A DNA stretch of 64,000 nucleotides from an uncultured Paracoccaceae bacterium (lineage in GTDB: Bacteria; Pseudomonadota; Alphaproteobacteria; Rhodobacterales; Rhodobacteraceae). Both the position numbers and the translations under genes were made by a program. Below are positions 24,700 through 33,678 of the stretch, piece by piece. The notes beneath the pieces were generated by a model. The model was not told the DNA's origin. It ran no database searches and saw nothing but the letters and a program-made list of their open reading frames with translations. The number at the start of each line of letters is the position of its first letter. Position 1 is the stretch's first letter. Location of the stretch: contig CANKVU010000022.1 of assembly GCA_947487205.1 (NCBI GenBank), positions 1 through 64,000 on the forward strand, written 5' to 3'.

Positions 24700-24838
24700 G
24701 ACGGTGCCTCAGGTGATGCGACAATCCGGACCGTTGACATCCACGATGGCGATCCGTGCAACTTCCGGGATAATTTCTGAGGGAAATTCTGTCCGCAGAC
24801 GAATTCGCAAACGCCCTATGCGGGAATGAACCTTGGCG

Positions 24839-25750
24839 TCATTTCCGATTCTGGCGTTCGGGCGGCGGATTGTCGGATTCCAGCGATTTGAGCGCGACCG
24901 CGATCGCGTTCAGGGCGGCCCTGACGCGGGGGACACCGCGGTTGTCCTTGTGGACGACCAGGAACACGTCCATCGCGGGGGGCGGCGTCGGTGTCTTCAC
25001 AGATCGCAGGTCGGGATCCTCGTCGGCGCGGAACCGCGCCAGGCAGGCAAGCCCTGCGCCCCACCGCGCCGCCTGCTGCAGCGCCTCGTGGCTGGTGGTC
25101 TGGAACCCGAGCCGGGCGTTCTGGGTCAGGTCCTCCAGCCACTGGGTCTGTGCCGGCCCGGAGATGTCGTCCACCAGCACCATGTATCGGTGACCGGAGC
25201 AACCTGCCTCGAAATCGGGCAGGCCCATCGCCGCAAGATACGATTCGCCGGCGAAGAGCCCGAAATCGAGGCGACCGATCCGCCGGACCACGAGGTCGTT
25301 CTGGACCGGCGGAGCCAGCCGGACGGCGATGTCGGCCTCGCGCATCGACAGGCTGAGTTCGCGCGGATCCGGGATCAACTCGATGAGGATGTCGGGATGG
25401 CGGCGCTGCAGGTCGGCGAAGCAGGGCGCGAGGACGTAGGCGGCCAGCGTTTCCGCGCAGGTGACCCGCACGACCCCTTCGAGCTTGGAGTCGCGCCCGC
25501 TGACGCTGCGTTCCAGGGCCAGCGTCTCGGCCTCCACACGGCTCGCCTTGCCGCGAATGCTCTCCCCGGCCAGGGTAAGGACGTATCCGTCCGGTGTGCG
25601 ATGCAGCAGGCGGACGCCCAGGCGGTGCTCCAGGTTGGCCAGGCGCCGGCCGACGGTCGATTGCGCCACCGCCAGTTCCTTGGCCGCGGCGGTGAGGCTG
25701 CCGTGCCGGGCGATGGCCAGGAAGAAGCGCAGGTCGTCCCAGTCGATCAT
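24839..25750 (-). CDS. LysR-family transcriptional regulator
   Basis: The protein has 303 aa. The N-terminal winged helix (residues 4-63) is WDDLRFFLAIARHGSLTAAA, then LAVAQSTVGRRLANLEHRLG and LLHRTPDGYVLT. A substrate-binding domain follows from about residue 85, with the EADIAVRLAPP strand. The start is ATG 25750 behind GGAGGAAC; the longer frame from 25792 is unlikely. It is divergent from the OsmC-like gene with a 135-base shared promoter region, so it probably regulates that gene. The effector is unknown. Confidence 0.92.
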   Translation of the reverse strand: MIDWDDLRFFLAIARHGSLTAAAKELAVAQSTVGRRLANLEHRLGVRLLHRTPDGYVLTLAGESIRGKASRVEAETLALERSVSGRDSKLEGVVRVTCAETLAAYVLAPCFADLQRRHPDILIELIPDPRELSLSMREADIAVRLAPPVQNDLVVRRIGRLDFGLFAGESYLAAMGLPDFEAGCSGHRYMVLVDDISGPAQTQWLEDLTQNARLGFQTTSHEALQQAARWGAGLACLARFRADEDPDLRSVKTPTPPPAMDVFLVVHKDNRGVPRVRAALNAIAVALKSLESDNPPPERQNRK

Positions 25751-25885
25751 CGGTTCCTCCCCTGCGCGTTTTCGCCTAGCCGCAAGTCGCAAAGACCGGG
25801 GTGTCGTTTGACGTGATCGCGTCTATCTTCGTCAGAGCGGATCTTACGGCGAATACCCGCCCCCGCTATCATTCCGGAAAAATGC

Positions 25886-26416
25886 ATGTCCTCCTCAGAT
25901 GACGAACCGCTCACGCCGATCAGCCCGGCCGAGCTGACCTCCCTGATCGACGACAGCGAGGGGGCGACGCGGGTCCTTCGGTGCCGAACGGTGGCGAAAG
26001 GTGGTTTCCGCCAGGAGCATCACATCCGCGATCTCGTACCCTTCGAGGCGGCGAGCGGCCGGCAGGACAGGTTGCTGGGCGAGGATTCCGCCCCCACACC
26101 TTCGGAACTCCTGTTGGCCGCGCTCGGATCCTGCGTCGTGATCGGCATCCGTGCAAACGCGGTCGCCCGGTCCATCCCGATCTCGCAACTCGAGCTCATC
26201 CTCAGCGCCGAGATGAATTTCGGCGCCCTCTGGGGAACGGGCGACCTGGACGTCAAGCCGATCGGGTTCGAGGACATCTCCATCACGGCCCATATCGGGT
26301 CGGGCGCGCCCAGATACGTCCTCCAGGCCCTTCTGGATCATGTCCTGATCTGGTCCCCGGTCGCGAACAGCCTGCACAATCCGATCAGCCTGACCGCCGC
26401 GCTGGCCGAGGCGTGA
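25886..26416 (+). CDS. OsmC family protein
   Basis: A 176-aa protein with the OsmC fold motif GEDSAPTPSELLLAALGSCV followed by VIGIRANAVARSIPI; the cysteine in LGSCV is one of the two peroxidatic cysteines of OsmC/Ohr proteins, while the second one expected near the N-terminal third is not obvious. Members reduce organic peroxides or are uncharacterised OsmC-like proteins. ATG 25886, weak GGAA upstream. It is divergent from the LysR gene, the likely regulator. Confidence 0.85.
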   Translation: MSSSDDEPLTPISPAELTSLIDDSEGATRVLRCRTVAKGGFRQEHHIRDLVPFEAASGRQDRLLGEDSAPTPSELLLAALGSCVVIGIRANAVARSIPISQLELILSAEMNFGALWGTGDLDVKPIGFEDISITAHIGSGAPRYVLQALLDHVLIWSPVANSLHNPISLTAALAEA

Positions 26417-26432
26417 GCGTGCCCGGATCGGA

Positions 26433-26454
26433 TCCCCGGCCATCGTGCCGGGGA
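26433..26454 (+). terminator. GC-rich hairpin after the osmC-like gene
   Basis: Perfect 8-bp inverted repeat TCCCCGGC / GCCGGGGA with a 6-base loop, starting 16 bases after the osmC-like stop. It has no T-run, so it may be a weak terminator or a 3' mRNA-stabilising hairpin. Confidence 0.5.
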
Positions 26455-27137
26455 CGCAGGGATGATGATCTCCGCACGCCATCGGTGAAAAGCCTTCGTC
26501 CTCGTGTGGCAGGTCCGTCGTGACAGGCGCGCCTCCGCCCCTGTCTCGCGTGTCCAGCCTATACGCCGGGGCTTCGGCCTTGTTTCGTTGCAATACTGCC
26601 TAGCCGCCGTCGAAAAACGGGGCGGTTCTTCCGTCGGAAACAGTGAGAGAGTGCGTCATATCGGGCCGTCGCCGCACTCCGGACGCCTAACCGGCCCCCC
26701 TTGTCCGACCGCCATCCATCCCCGTTCCGGGTGACCTGCCACATTCGGACTCCCACTCGGTCACGGTCCCCGTTCCCTCCCGGAGCGACGGGCCTCCGAC
26801 CGGTCCCTGCTCGAAGCAAGTCGGAGATTTTCGTGACCCACCCGCATTCCTCCGCCCGATCCGCTTCGATCGCGATCGAGACCGTCCCGCCGCGCACGGC
26901 CCTCCGGGTTTCAGGCGCGTGCTCGGCCCGGCGCAGGGCCCCCTCGGCGTTCCCCAAGGTCGCCGTCCGGTCCGGTTCCTTGGGCATGGCCCATGCCGGC
27001 CCTCTCGCGTCGCGGGCGGCCCCGATCGTTGGAGGGAGGAGTGCCGTTCTCCCTTCCGGGACGGGGAAAGAGGGCGTCACCCCCGGCGCTTCCATCCGCG
27101 GCGATGCGGTGGCGGCCCTTTCGAGGAGGGCCGCCTC
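26455..27137. other. Noncoding stretch of about 680 bases
   Basis: Frames are open on both strands only because of GC content; none has a good ribosome site or a recognisable protein. It should hold the promoter for the DUF3618 gene. The only clear element is the GAGGAGGG ribosome site at 27123-27130. Confidence 0.45.
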
Positions 27138-27662
27138 GTGACCGGGGCGGCAGGGCGGCGTCCCCGACACAGCGCGGCAGAGATCGAGCAGGATCTGGAT
27201 TCGACCCGCCGCGACATCACCGCCACGGTCGCGGCGCTCAAGACCCGCTTCACGCCGGACAACCTCGTCCGGGAGGCGGTCACCTATGCCTCCCGGGACG
27301 GGTTCGGCGGCAGGGTCGTGCGAACGGCGCGCGACAATCCTTTGCCGCTGATCCTCACCGGCATCGGCCTCGCCTGGCTGGCCGCGCAGGTGACGCGCTC
27401 GGCCGAGTCCCGTGACCCGGATCGGGCGGCAGGGGATACGCGTGCCGGGACCTCCCCCCTGCACCCGTCGCACCCGGAGACGGGCGCACCGTCCCCGGTC
27501 CCGCCGGAGCGGCGGCCAGCCCGAACCTCGACCGACGCCTCTTCCGCGGGCGGGGGCGCGACGACCGATTCACGTTCCTCCGGGGCCGGGCGGGAAAAGC
27601 TCTCGCTCGGGGGGAGGGTGGTCCCCGACACACGCCGCAGGAGCCCGTCCGAGATCGATTGA
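27138..27662 (+). CDS. DUF3618 family protein
   Basis: The protein has 174 aa. Residues 10-50 match DUF3618: SAAEIEQDLDSTRRDITATV and AALKTRFTPDNLVREAVTYA. One membrane helix lies near residues 68-82 (LPLILTGIGLAWLAAQ). The C-terminal half is low-complexity, rich in proline, serine and arginine. The start is GTG 27138 behind GAGGAGGG. DUF3618 proteins are usually membrane-bound stress proteins found beside holin-like DUF1469 and YqjD-like genes; those partners are absent here. Function unknown. Confidence 0.82.
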   Translation: MTGAAGRRPRHSAAEIEQDLDSTRRDITATVAALKTRFTPDNLVREAVTYASRDGFGGRVVRTARDNPLPLILTGIGLAWLAAQVTRSAESRDPDRAAGDTRAGTSPLHPSHPETGAPSPVPPERRPARTSTDASSAGGGATTDSRSSGAGREKLSLGGRVVPDTRRRSPSEID

Positions 27663-27867
27663 GCGGTGCCTCCGGCGGACAGCCGGGCGGACCCGAAACC
27701 GGAACACCACAGGCAAAGACGCAGACCCATCGTAGCAGCAAACCGGCGCGAGACCGGGACGGCGGGACGGATCCGGGACGAGAACCGGGCAGACCCCGAC
27801 AGGACCACCCACAGCATCGGCCGCATCCGTTTGCCGGCCGACAGTCACCAGTACCATGGAGTATCGA

Positions 27868-28911
27868 ATGGCACCGACCCGGAACACCGCCCCAACATCC
27901 GACGGCCGCGCGCAGGCGCCGGTCGGCCGGGTCGCCTGGGGCGCGATCTTCGCGGGGGCCGTGATCGCGGTCGCCCTGATGATCCTCTTCGCCACGCTGG
28001 GCGTGGGAATCGGCGCCGGTGTCATCGACCCTGGGTCGGGCGGGATGCCGGGGTCTGGGCTGGGGATCGGCTCCGTCGTCTACCTGATCGTGACGCAACT
28101 GATCGCGCTCGGCGCGGGCGGCTATGTCGCGGCCCTGTTGTCGAACATGCCCGGCCCGATCACCTCCGCTCTCCATGGCGCGGCCGTCTGGGCGATCGCG
28201 ACGGTCTTCCTGGCCTGGGCCGCCGCCTCGGGGACCGGGACGATGTTCGGTGCCGTGACCTCAGGTCTGGGAAGTTCCGCCAGTGCCGCCGGGAACCTGG
28301 GCGAGGCGGCGATTCCCGACGACTTCTCCCTTCCCGATCCGTCCGAGCTGGCCTCGTCGATCTCCTTCGACGCTCTGCCCGAGGATCTGCGGTCGAGCCT
28401 GCGGGAGCAGGGGATCACGCCGGCCAATCTCGAGCAGGAAACCGGGGAGGCGTTCCGCAACGTCTTCAGCGAGCAGGAACGACAGGCCGCCATGGCCCAG
28501 GCGCGCCAGACGCTCGGCGACCTGCTGACCTCTCCAGGCGATGCGGGCGAGGACATCTCGACCTTCTTCGACCGACTCGTCGAGGGGGAGGACGCGATCG
28601 TGTCGCAGGAGGACCGCGAGGAAGCGATGACGGTGCTGCAGCGACGGCTCGACATCACGCCCGAAGAGGCACGCGGAATCGTCCAATCCGTGGAGGATGC
28701 GATCGGGGAGTCGATCGATACGGCCCAGGCGGCCATCGAACGGGCGCAGGCCGAAGCCATCGACGCCGCCCAGGCGGCCAGCAACGCCGTCTCGACGCTG
28801 GCGCTGCTTTTGTCCCTCGCCTCCCTGCTGGGTCTTGCCGCGGCCGCGGCCGGGGCCTTCGCCGGCAAACCGGACGCGCCAGCCGGCGATCCCAGGGCAA
28901 GGCCCGCGTGA
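27868..28911 (+). CDS. PhnA-like/uncharacterised membrane protein
   Basis: The protein has 347 aa. Three membrane helices lie in the first 130 residues (WGAIFAGAVIAVALMILFAT, VYLIVTQLIALGAGGYVAAL, AAVWAIATVFLAWAAA). An acidic, helix-rich soluble region follows (about 145-305, with repeated EEAR/QAAIERAQAEAI segments). A final helix (LALLLSLASLLGLAAAAAGA) lies near the C-terminus. It resembles alphaproteobacterial proteins annotated as PhnA-like. I take ATG 27868 because GGAG lies six bases upstream, rather than ATG 27856. It sits 33 bases before the TPP-enzyme gene and could share its promoter. Function unknown. Confidence 0.72.
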   Translation: MAPTRNTAPTSDGRAQAPVGRVAWGAIFAGAVIAVALMILFATLGVGIGAGVIDPGSGGMPGSGLGIGSVVYLIVTQLIALGAGGYVAALLSNMPGPITSALHGAAVWAIATVFLAWAAASGTGTMFGAVTSGLGSSASAAGNLGEAAIPDDFSLPDPSELASSISFDALPEDLRSSLREQGITPANLEQETGEAFRNVFSEQERQAAMAQARQTLGDLLTSPGDAGEDISTFFDRLVEGEDAIVSQEDREEAMTVLQRRLDITPEEARGIVQSVEDAIGESIDTAQAAIERAQAEAIDAAQAASNAVSTLALLLSLASLLGLAAAAAGAFAGKPDAPAGDPRARPA

Positions 28912-28944
28912 GCGGAAAACGAAGAGACGCAAGGGGATGACGCC

Positions 28945-30579
28945 ATGAAGGGCGGTGAGCTTTTCGCACGATGCCTCGAGAACGAGGGGGTCGACTACAT
29001 CTTCGGCGTGCCGGGGGAGGAGAACATCGACCTCCTCGATGCGCTGATCGACAGCCCGATCCGCTTCGTGATGACGCGGCACGAACAGGGCGCGGCCTTC
29101 ATGGCCGATGTCTACGGCCGGCTGACGGGGCGGGCCGGGGTCTGCCTCTCGACGCTCGGGCCGGGCGCGACGAACCTGGTGACGGGGGTCGCGGATGCCA
29201 ACATGGACCGCGCGCCGGTGGTGGCGATCGCGGGGCAGGGCGCGACGACGCGGATGCACAAGGAGAGCCACCAGATCCTCGACCTGGTGAACCTCTTCGA
29301 GCCGATCACCAAGTATTCGACCCAGATCCGCGCGCCCGAGATCATCCCCGAGATCATCCGGAAGGCATTCAAGACGGCGCAGTCCGAGAAGCCGGGCTGC
29401 AGCTTCATCGACTTCCCCGAGAACATGGCGCAGGCCGAGGTGGAGGACCTGGCGCCCCTGAAGGTGCAGTCGGCGGCGACGCCGATCGCGCCCGCGGGGA
29501 AATGCGCCCAGGTCGCCGAGATCATCTCGCGCGCCCAGGCGCCGATCATCATGGCGGGCAACGGCGTGGTGCGCGAGGGCGCCTCCGAGGCGCTAATCCA
29601 CTTCGCCGAGACGCTCAACGTGCCGGTGGCCACCACCTTCATGGCCAAGGGCGCGATCCCGTTCAGCCACCCGCTCTGCCTGGGCGCGATCGGGCTCCAG
29701 GCCCGCGACTACATCGCCTTCGGGTTCGACCGGGCCGACCTGATCATCTGCGTCGGCGTCGACATGGTGGAGTACCATCCCAAGCTCTGGAACCCGTCGC
29801 GCGACAAGATGATCATCCACATCGACGAGAGCCCGGCGGAGGTGGACGCCCATTACGTGCTCGAGGCGGGCGTCGTCGGCCTGATCTCGGATTCGCTCGA
29901 ACGCATCGCCGCCAGGGCGGAGCGGCGGACCAATTCCGGCGGCCACAGGCTGCACGAGGTGATCACGCGCGAGATCGGCGAGTTCTCGGACGACACGGCG
30001 TTCCCGGTGAAGCCGCAGAAGATCCTCTGGGACCTGCGCCAGGTGCTGGGGACCGAGGACATCGTGGTGTCCGACGTCGGCGCCCACAAGATGTGGATCG
30101 CGCGGATGTACCAGGCCGAGGCGCCCAATACCTGCATCATCTCGAACGGCTTCGCGGCCATGGGGATCGCCCTGCCCGGGGCCATCGCGGCGAAGCTCGC
30201 CGTCCCGGACCGGAAGGTCGTGGCGGTGTGCGGGGATGCCGGCTTCCTGATGAACTCCCAGGAGATCGAGACGGCCCTGCGGCTGAAGCTCGACATCGTG
30301 GTGCTGATCTTCAACGACGCGGCCTACGGCCTGATCGAGTGGCACCAGCTGCGCCAGTTCCAGCGCTCGACCGAGATCGCCTTCTCCAACCCCGATTTCG
30401 TCATGTTCGCCGAGAGCTTCGGGGCGAAGGGCTACCGGGTGGAGCGGACCGAGGACCTGCTGCCGACGCTCGAAGCCGCCCTGGAGGACGGCACCGTCTC
30501 CATCATCGACTGCCCGGTGGACTACGCCGAAAACATGAAGCTGACCGAGAAGCTCGGCAATCTCGTCTCGCCGATTTGA
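28945..30579 (+). CDS. TPP-dependent decarboxylase/carboligase, acetolactate synthase-like
   Basis: The protein has 544 aa. The PYR domain has Glu47 (TRHEQGAAF) and TLGPGATN. The middle domain spans about 190-320 (PIIMAGNGVV). The PP domain has the TPP/Mg signature G430-D431-A432 ... N457-D458, GDA replacing the usual GDG. A paralogue lies at 7167. No small regulatory subunit is nearby. It is the first gene of a six-gene operon ending in polyester-synthesis genes, 10 bases before an iron alcohol dehydrogenase. That setting suits an enzyme turning a 2-oxo acid into an aldehyde (or a 2-hydroxy ketone) that the next enzyme reduces. Automatic tools would call it acetolactate synthase; the true substrate is open. 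Confidence 0.85.
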   Translation: MKGGELFARCLENEGVDYIFGVPGEENIDLLDALIDSPIRFVMTRHEQGAAFMADVYGRLTGRAGVCLSTLGPGATNLVTGVADANMDRAPVVAIAGQGATTRMHKESHQILDLVNLFEPITKYSTQIRAPEIIPEIIRKAFKTAQSEKPGCSFIDFPENMAQAEVEDLAPLKVQSAATPIAPAGKCAQVAEIISRAQAPIIMAGNGVVREGASEALIHFAETLNVPVATTFMAKGAIPFSHPLCLGAIGLQARDYIAFGFDRADLIICVGVDMVEYHPKLWNPSRDKMIIHIDESPAEVDAHYVLEAGVVGLISDSLERIAARAERRTNSGGHRLHEVITREIGEFSDDTAFPVKPQKILWDLRQVLGTEDIVVSDVGAHKMWIARMYQAEAPNTCIISNGFAAMGIALPGAIAAKLAVPDRKVVAVCGDAGFLMNSQEIETALRLKLDIVVLIFNDAAYGLIEWHQLRQFQRSTEIAFSNPDFVMFAESFGAKGYRVERTEDLLPTLEAALEDGTVSIIDCPVDYAENMKLTEKLGNLVSPI

Positions 30580-30589
30580 GGATATTCAA

Positions 30590-31744
30590 ATGACTCCCTT
30601 CACCTTTCAGACCACGCCCGCGATGCTGTGCGAGGTCGGCGCGACCGCCCGGATCGGCGAGATCATGGCGGCGCGCGGCTGTCGCAAGGTCGCCCTCGTC
30701 ACCGATCGAATGATCCTCCGGCTCGGTCTCGCCGACGCGGCGCTCGAGGGCCTGCGCGCGGCCGGCGTGGAGGTCTGGACCTTCGCCGAGGTCGTGGCCG
30801 ATCCGCCGGAGGAGATGGTCCTCGCCGCGGTCTCCACCGCCATCGACGAGGGGATCGACGGCGTGGTCTCGGTCGGCGGCGGCAGTTCCCTCGACACCGC
30901 GAAGCTGATCGCGGTCCTGACGCGGTCCGAGCAGCCCCTGTCGCAGATGTACGGCCTGGGCCTCGTCAAGGGCGAGCGGCTGCCGCTGGTCCTGGCCCCG
31001 ACCACCGCCGGCACCGGGTCCGAGGTCACGCCGATCTCGATCGTCACCACCGGCACCTCGGAGAAGAAGGGCGTGGTCTCGCCCCAGCTCCTGCCCGACT
31101 GGGCGATCCTCGACGCGGAGCTGACCGTGGGCCTTCCGGCCGCGGTCACCGCGGCGACCGGCATCGACGCCATGGTCCACGCGATCGAGGCCTATACCTC
31201 GAAGGTGAAGAAGAACGTCGTGTCGGACTGCCTCGCCCGGCAGGCGCTGGAACTGCTCGGCGCCAATATCCGCACGGCCTGCCACGACCCCCAGGACCGG
31301 GACGCGAGGTCGGCGATGCTCCTCGGGTCCATGCTGGCGGGGATGGCCTTCGCCAATGCGCCGGTGGCCGCCGTCCATGCCCTGGCCTATCCCCTGGGCG
31401 GGCATTTCCACGTGCCGCACGGCCTCTCGAACGCGCTCGTCCTGCCCTACGTCCTCGACTTCAACATGCCCGAGGCGGAGGCGCTCTATGCCGACCTGGC
31501 GCCGATCGTCTTCCCGGAACTGGCCGGCAAGCCCGCCGCCGCGCGGGCCTCGGGCTTCGTCGAGGCGTTCAAGGCGCTCGGTCCGGATCTCGGGATGCAG
31601 ACTCGCCTGAGCGAGGTCGGCGTCAGCCACAACAACCTGCCGATGCTGGCCGAGGACGCGATGAAGCAGACCCGCCTTCTCGTGAACAACCCGCGCGAGA
31701 TGACCTATGACGCCGCGCTCGACATCTACGAGGCGGCCCTGTGA
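30590..31744 (+). CDS. Iron-containing (group III) alcohol dehydrogenase
   Basis: The protein has 384 aa. The N-terminal Rossmann-like domain has GGGSSLDTAKLIAVL and the APTTAGTGSEVTPISIVT motif. The C-terminal helical domain carries the metal ligands Asp193 (GIDAM), His197, His263 (AAVHALAYPLGG) and His277 (VPHG), all present. Group III enzymes reduce aldehydes such as succinic semialdehyde, 3-hydroxypropanal, lactaldehyde or methanol-derived aldehyde with NAD(P)H. The AGGA ribosome site overlaps the stop of the TPP gene. Its place before phaE/phaC and a CoA-transferase suggests that it makes the hydroxy acid precursor of a polyester, for example 4-hydroxybutyrate; this is inference. Confidence 0.9.
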   Translation: MTPFTFQTTPAMLCEVGATARIGEIMAARGCRKVALVTDRMILRLGLADAALEGLRAAGVEVWTFAEVVADPPEEMVLAAVSTAIDEGIDGVVSVGGGSSLDTAKLIAVLTRSEQPLSQMYGLGLVKGERLPLVLAPTTAGTGSEVTPISIVTTGTSEKKGVVSPQLLPDWAILDAELTVGLPAAVTAATGIDAMVHAIEAYTSKVKKNVVSDCLARQALELLGANIRTACHDPQDRDARSAMLLGSMLAGMAFANAPVAAVHALAYPLGGHFHVPHGLSNALVLPYVLDFNMPEAEALYADLAPIVFPELAGKPAAARASGFVEAFKALGPDLGMQTRLSEVGVSHNNLPMLAEDAMKQTRLLVNNPREMTYDAALDIYEAAL

Positions 31745-31753
31745 GGGCGCGGC

Positions 31754-32563
31754 ATGGCTGAGGGGTTCAAGACCGGCAACCCGTTCGTCGACGCGTGGTC
31801 CGACGCCGTCGTCAAGGGAGCGGAATCGATGGCCGCGGGGACCGGCGCCGCCGCGCCCTGGGCCGAGGCGATGCGCGAGGCCGAGGCCAACTGGGCGTTG
31901 TGCCAGCGGCAGGCCGAGGACTGGATGTCCGCGGTCGGCCGGCAGATGGCGCCGGGCGCGGAGACCGGCGGATCCGACGGCGTCGCCGAGGAGACCCTGC
32001 GCCGGATGCTCGATCCCGGCCAGTTCCTCTCGGCCGGGACGGACGAGGTGAACCAGTCGATCCAGCGCCTCGTCGAGGGGCCGGGCTTCACCGATATCGG
32101 CACGCTGGAGCGGCAGGTCGTCAAGGCGACCGGGGAATGGCTGGCGCTGCGCCAGGCCAGCGCCGTGTTCAAGGCGATCACCGCGGCGGCCTGGAGCCGG
32201 GCCTTCGCCACCTTCTCCCAGGCCACCAGGGACGATCCCGCCATCCTGTCGGAGGGTCCGCGCGCCGTCCTCGACCGCTGGCTGAAGGTCGCCAACGACG
32301 AGCTGATCCGCACCCAGCGCAGCGACGCCTTCCTGAAGGCGCAGCGCAACCTGCTGACGGCGGGGGTCGATTACCGCCTGAAGGAGCGCGCGCTGGTGGA
32401 GCTGTGGTGCGAGACCCATTCGATCCCGACCCGGAGCGAGGTGGACGAGATCCACCGCGCCGTCCACGACCTGAAGGCCCAGGTCCGCGACCTGAAATCG
32501 CGCCTCGCGGCCGAGGCGCGCCCCCCGCGCCGCGGCGGGGCCGCGGCCAAGAAACGAGCCTGA
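31754..32563 (+). CDS. phaE: Class III PHA synthase subunit PhaE
   Basis: A 269-aa protein, mostly helical, with the PhaE C-terminal region LVELWCETHSIPTRSEVDEI followed by a coiled coil (HRAVHDLKAQVRDLKSRLAA) and a basic, alanine-rich tail. PhaE is the non-catalytic partner that activates class III PhaC and helps it bind the polymer granule. ATG 31754, GAGGG upstream, nine bases after the dehydrogenase stop; 11 bases before phaC. Length matches the family norm (about 270-360). Confidence 0.85.
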   Translation: MAEGFKTGNPFVDAWSDAVVKGAESMAAGTGAAAPWAEAMREAEANWALCQRQAEDWMSAVGRQMAPGAETGGSDGVAEETLRRMLDPGQFLSAGTDEVNQSIQRLVEGPGFTDIGTLERQVVKATGEWLALRQASAVFKAITAAAWSRAFATFSQATRDDPAILSEGPRAVLDRWLKVANDELIRTQRSDAFLKAQRNLLTAGVDYRLKERALVELWCETHSIPTRSEVDEIHRAVHDLKAQVRDLKSRLAAEARPPRRGGAAAKKRA

Positions 32564-32574
32564 GAGGTTCCGCC

Positions 32575-33678
32575 ATGTCCGACCAGACCTATCGCCCCGA
32601 CCAGGCCTGGCGCGAGTCGCTGGAATTCGGCGCCGGCCTCGCCCGGAGCGCCGAGGCGCTCGGCCGCATCCGCGAGGCGGATGTCGATGTCGGCGCCACG
32701 CCCAAGACCGAGATCATGCGCCTCGAGAAGGTCACGCTCAGCCGCTACACGCCGCTCGAGGGGGTGGAGGTCCGGACCGGCCCGGTCCTGATCGTCTACG
32801 GCCTCGTCGGGCGTTACACGATGGCCGACCTGCAGGAGGACCGCTCTCTGGTGCGCAACCTGCTCGGCCGGGGCGTGGACCTCTACCTGGTCGAATGGGG
32901 CAATCCGACCCGCGCCGACCAGTTCCTCGGGATGGAGGACTACACCGACTGGTTCCTCGGCGATTGCGTCGACCGCATCTGCGCCGAGGCCGGGGTGGAC
33001 CAGGTCACCCTGCTCGGCATCTGCGAGGGCGGCACCTTCTCCACCATCTACGCCGCGCGGCACCCGGAGAAGGTCAAGAACCTGATCCTGACCATCACGC
33101 CGATCGACTTCCATGCCGACGCGGACGATCCCGACGTGACCCACGGCATCCTCAACGTCTGGGCCCGCAACCTCGGCGCGGAGGACATCGACCGGCTGAT
33201 CGACGCCTTCGGCAACCTTCCGGGCGAGATCCTGGGATCGGTGTTCGAGGCGCTGACCCCGGTGCGCAACCTGACGAAGTACAACCTCGACCTCCACGCC
33301 ATCGCCGCCGACGACAAGCGGCTGATGAACTTCCTCCGGATGGAGAAGTGGCTGGCCGACCGCCCGTCCCACCCCGGCACCGCCGCGCGGCAATGGCTGA
33401 TCGACCTCTACAAGGAGAACCGGTTGGTCAAGGGCACCTTCGTGCTCGGCGGCGAGGCGGTCGATCTGGGCCGGCTCACCATGCCCGTGCTCAACGTCTT
33501 CGCGCTCCGCGACCACATCATCCCGCCGCCCTGCGCCAAGGCCCTGGGGCCCCTCGTCGGGACCGACGATTATACCGAACTGGCGCTGCCCGGCGGCCAT
33601 GTGGGTGTCTATGTGAGCAGCAAGTCCCAGGGGATCGTCGGCGACACGGTGTTCGACTGGCTGGTGGAGCGGCAATGA
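32575..33678 (+). CDS. phaC: Class III polyhydroxyalkanoate synthase subunit PhaC
   Basis: A 367-aa alpha/beta-hydrolase-fold polymerase. The lipase-like box is GICEGG with nucleophile Cys150; the other triad residues are Asp313 (FALRDHIIPP) and His342 (GGHVGVYV). The Asp-His spacing of 29 equals that recalled for Allochromatium vinosum PhaC. PhaC joins hydroxyacyl-CoA units into polyester and releases CoA. ATG 32575 follows GAGAGG. Its stop overlaps the CoA-transferase start (ATGA). No phaA/phaB (ketothiolase/acetoacetyl-CoA reductase) or phasin gene is in the window, so its monomer supply probably comes from the operon partners. Confidence 0.93.
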   Translation: MSDQTYRPDQAWRESLEFGAGLARSAEALGRIREADVDVGATPKTEIMRLEKVTLSRYTPLEGVEVRTGPVLIVYGLVGRYTMADLQEDRSLVRNLLGRGVDLYLVEWGNPTRADQFLGMEDYTDWFLGDCVDRICAEAGVDQVTLLGICEGGTFSTIYAARHPEKVKNLILTITPIDFHADADDPDVTHGILNVWARNLGAEDIDRLIDAFGNLPGEILGSVFEALTPVRNLTKYNLDLHAIAADDKRLMNFLRMEKWLADRPSHPGTAARQWLIDLYKENRLVKGTFVLGGEAVDLGRLTMPVLNVFALRDHIIPPPCAKALGPLVGTDDYTELALPGGHVGVYVSSKSQGIVGDTVFDWLVERQ

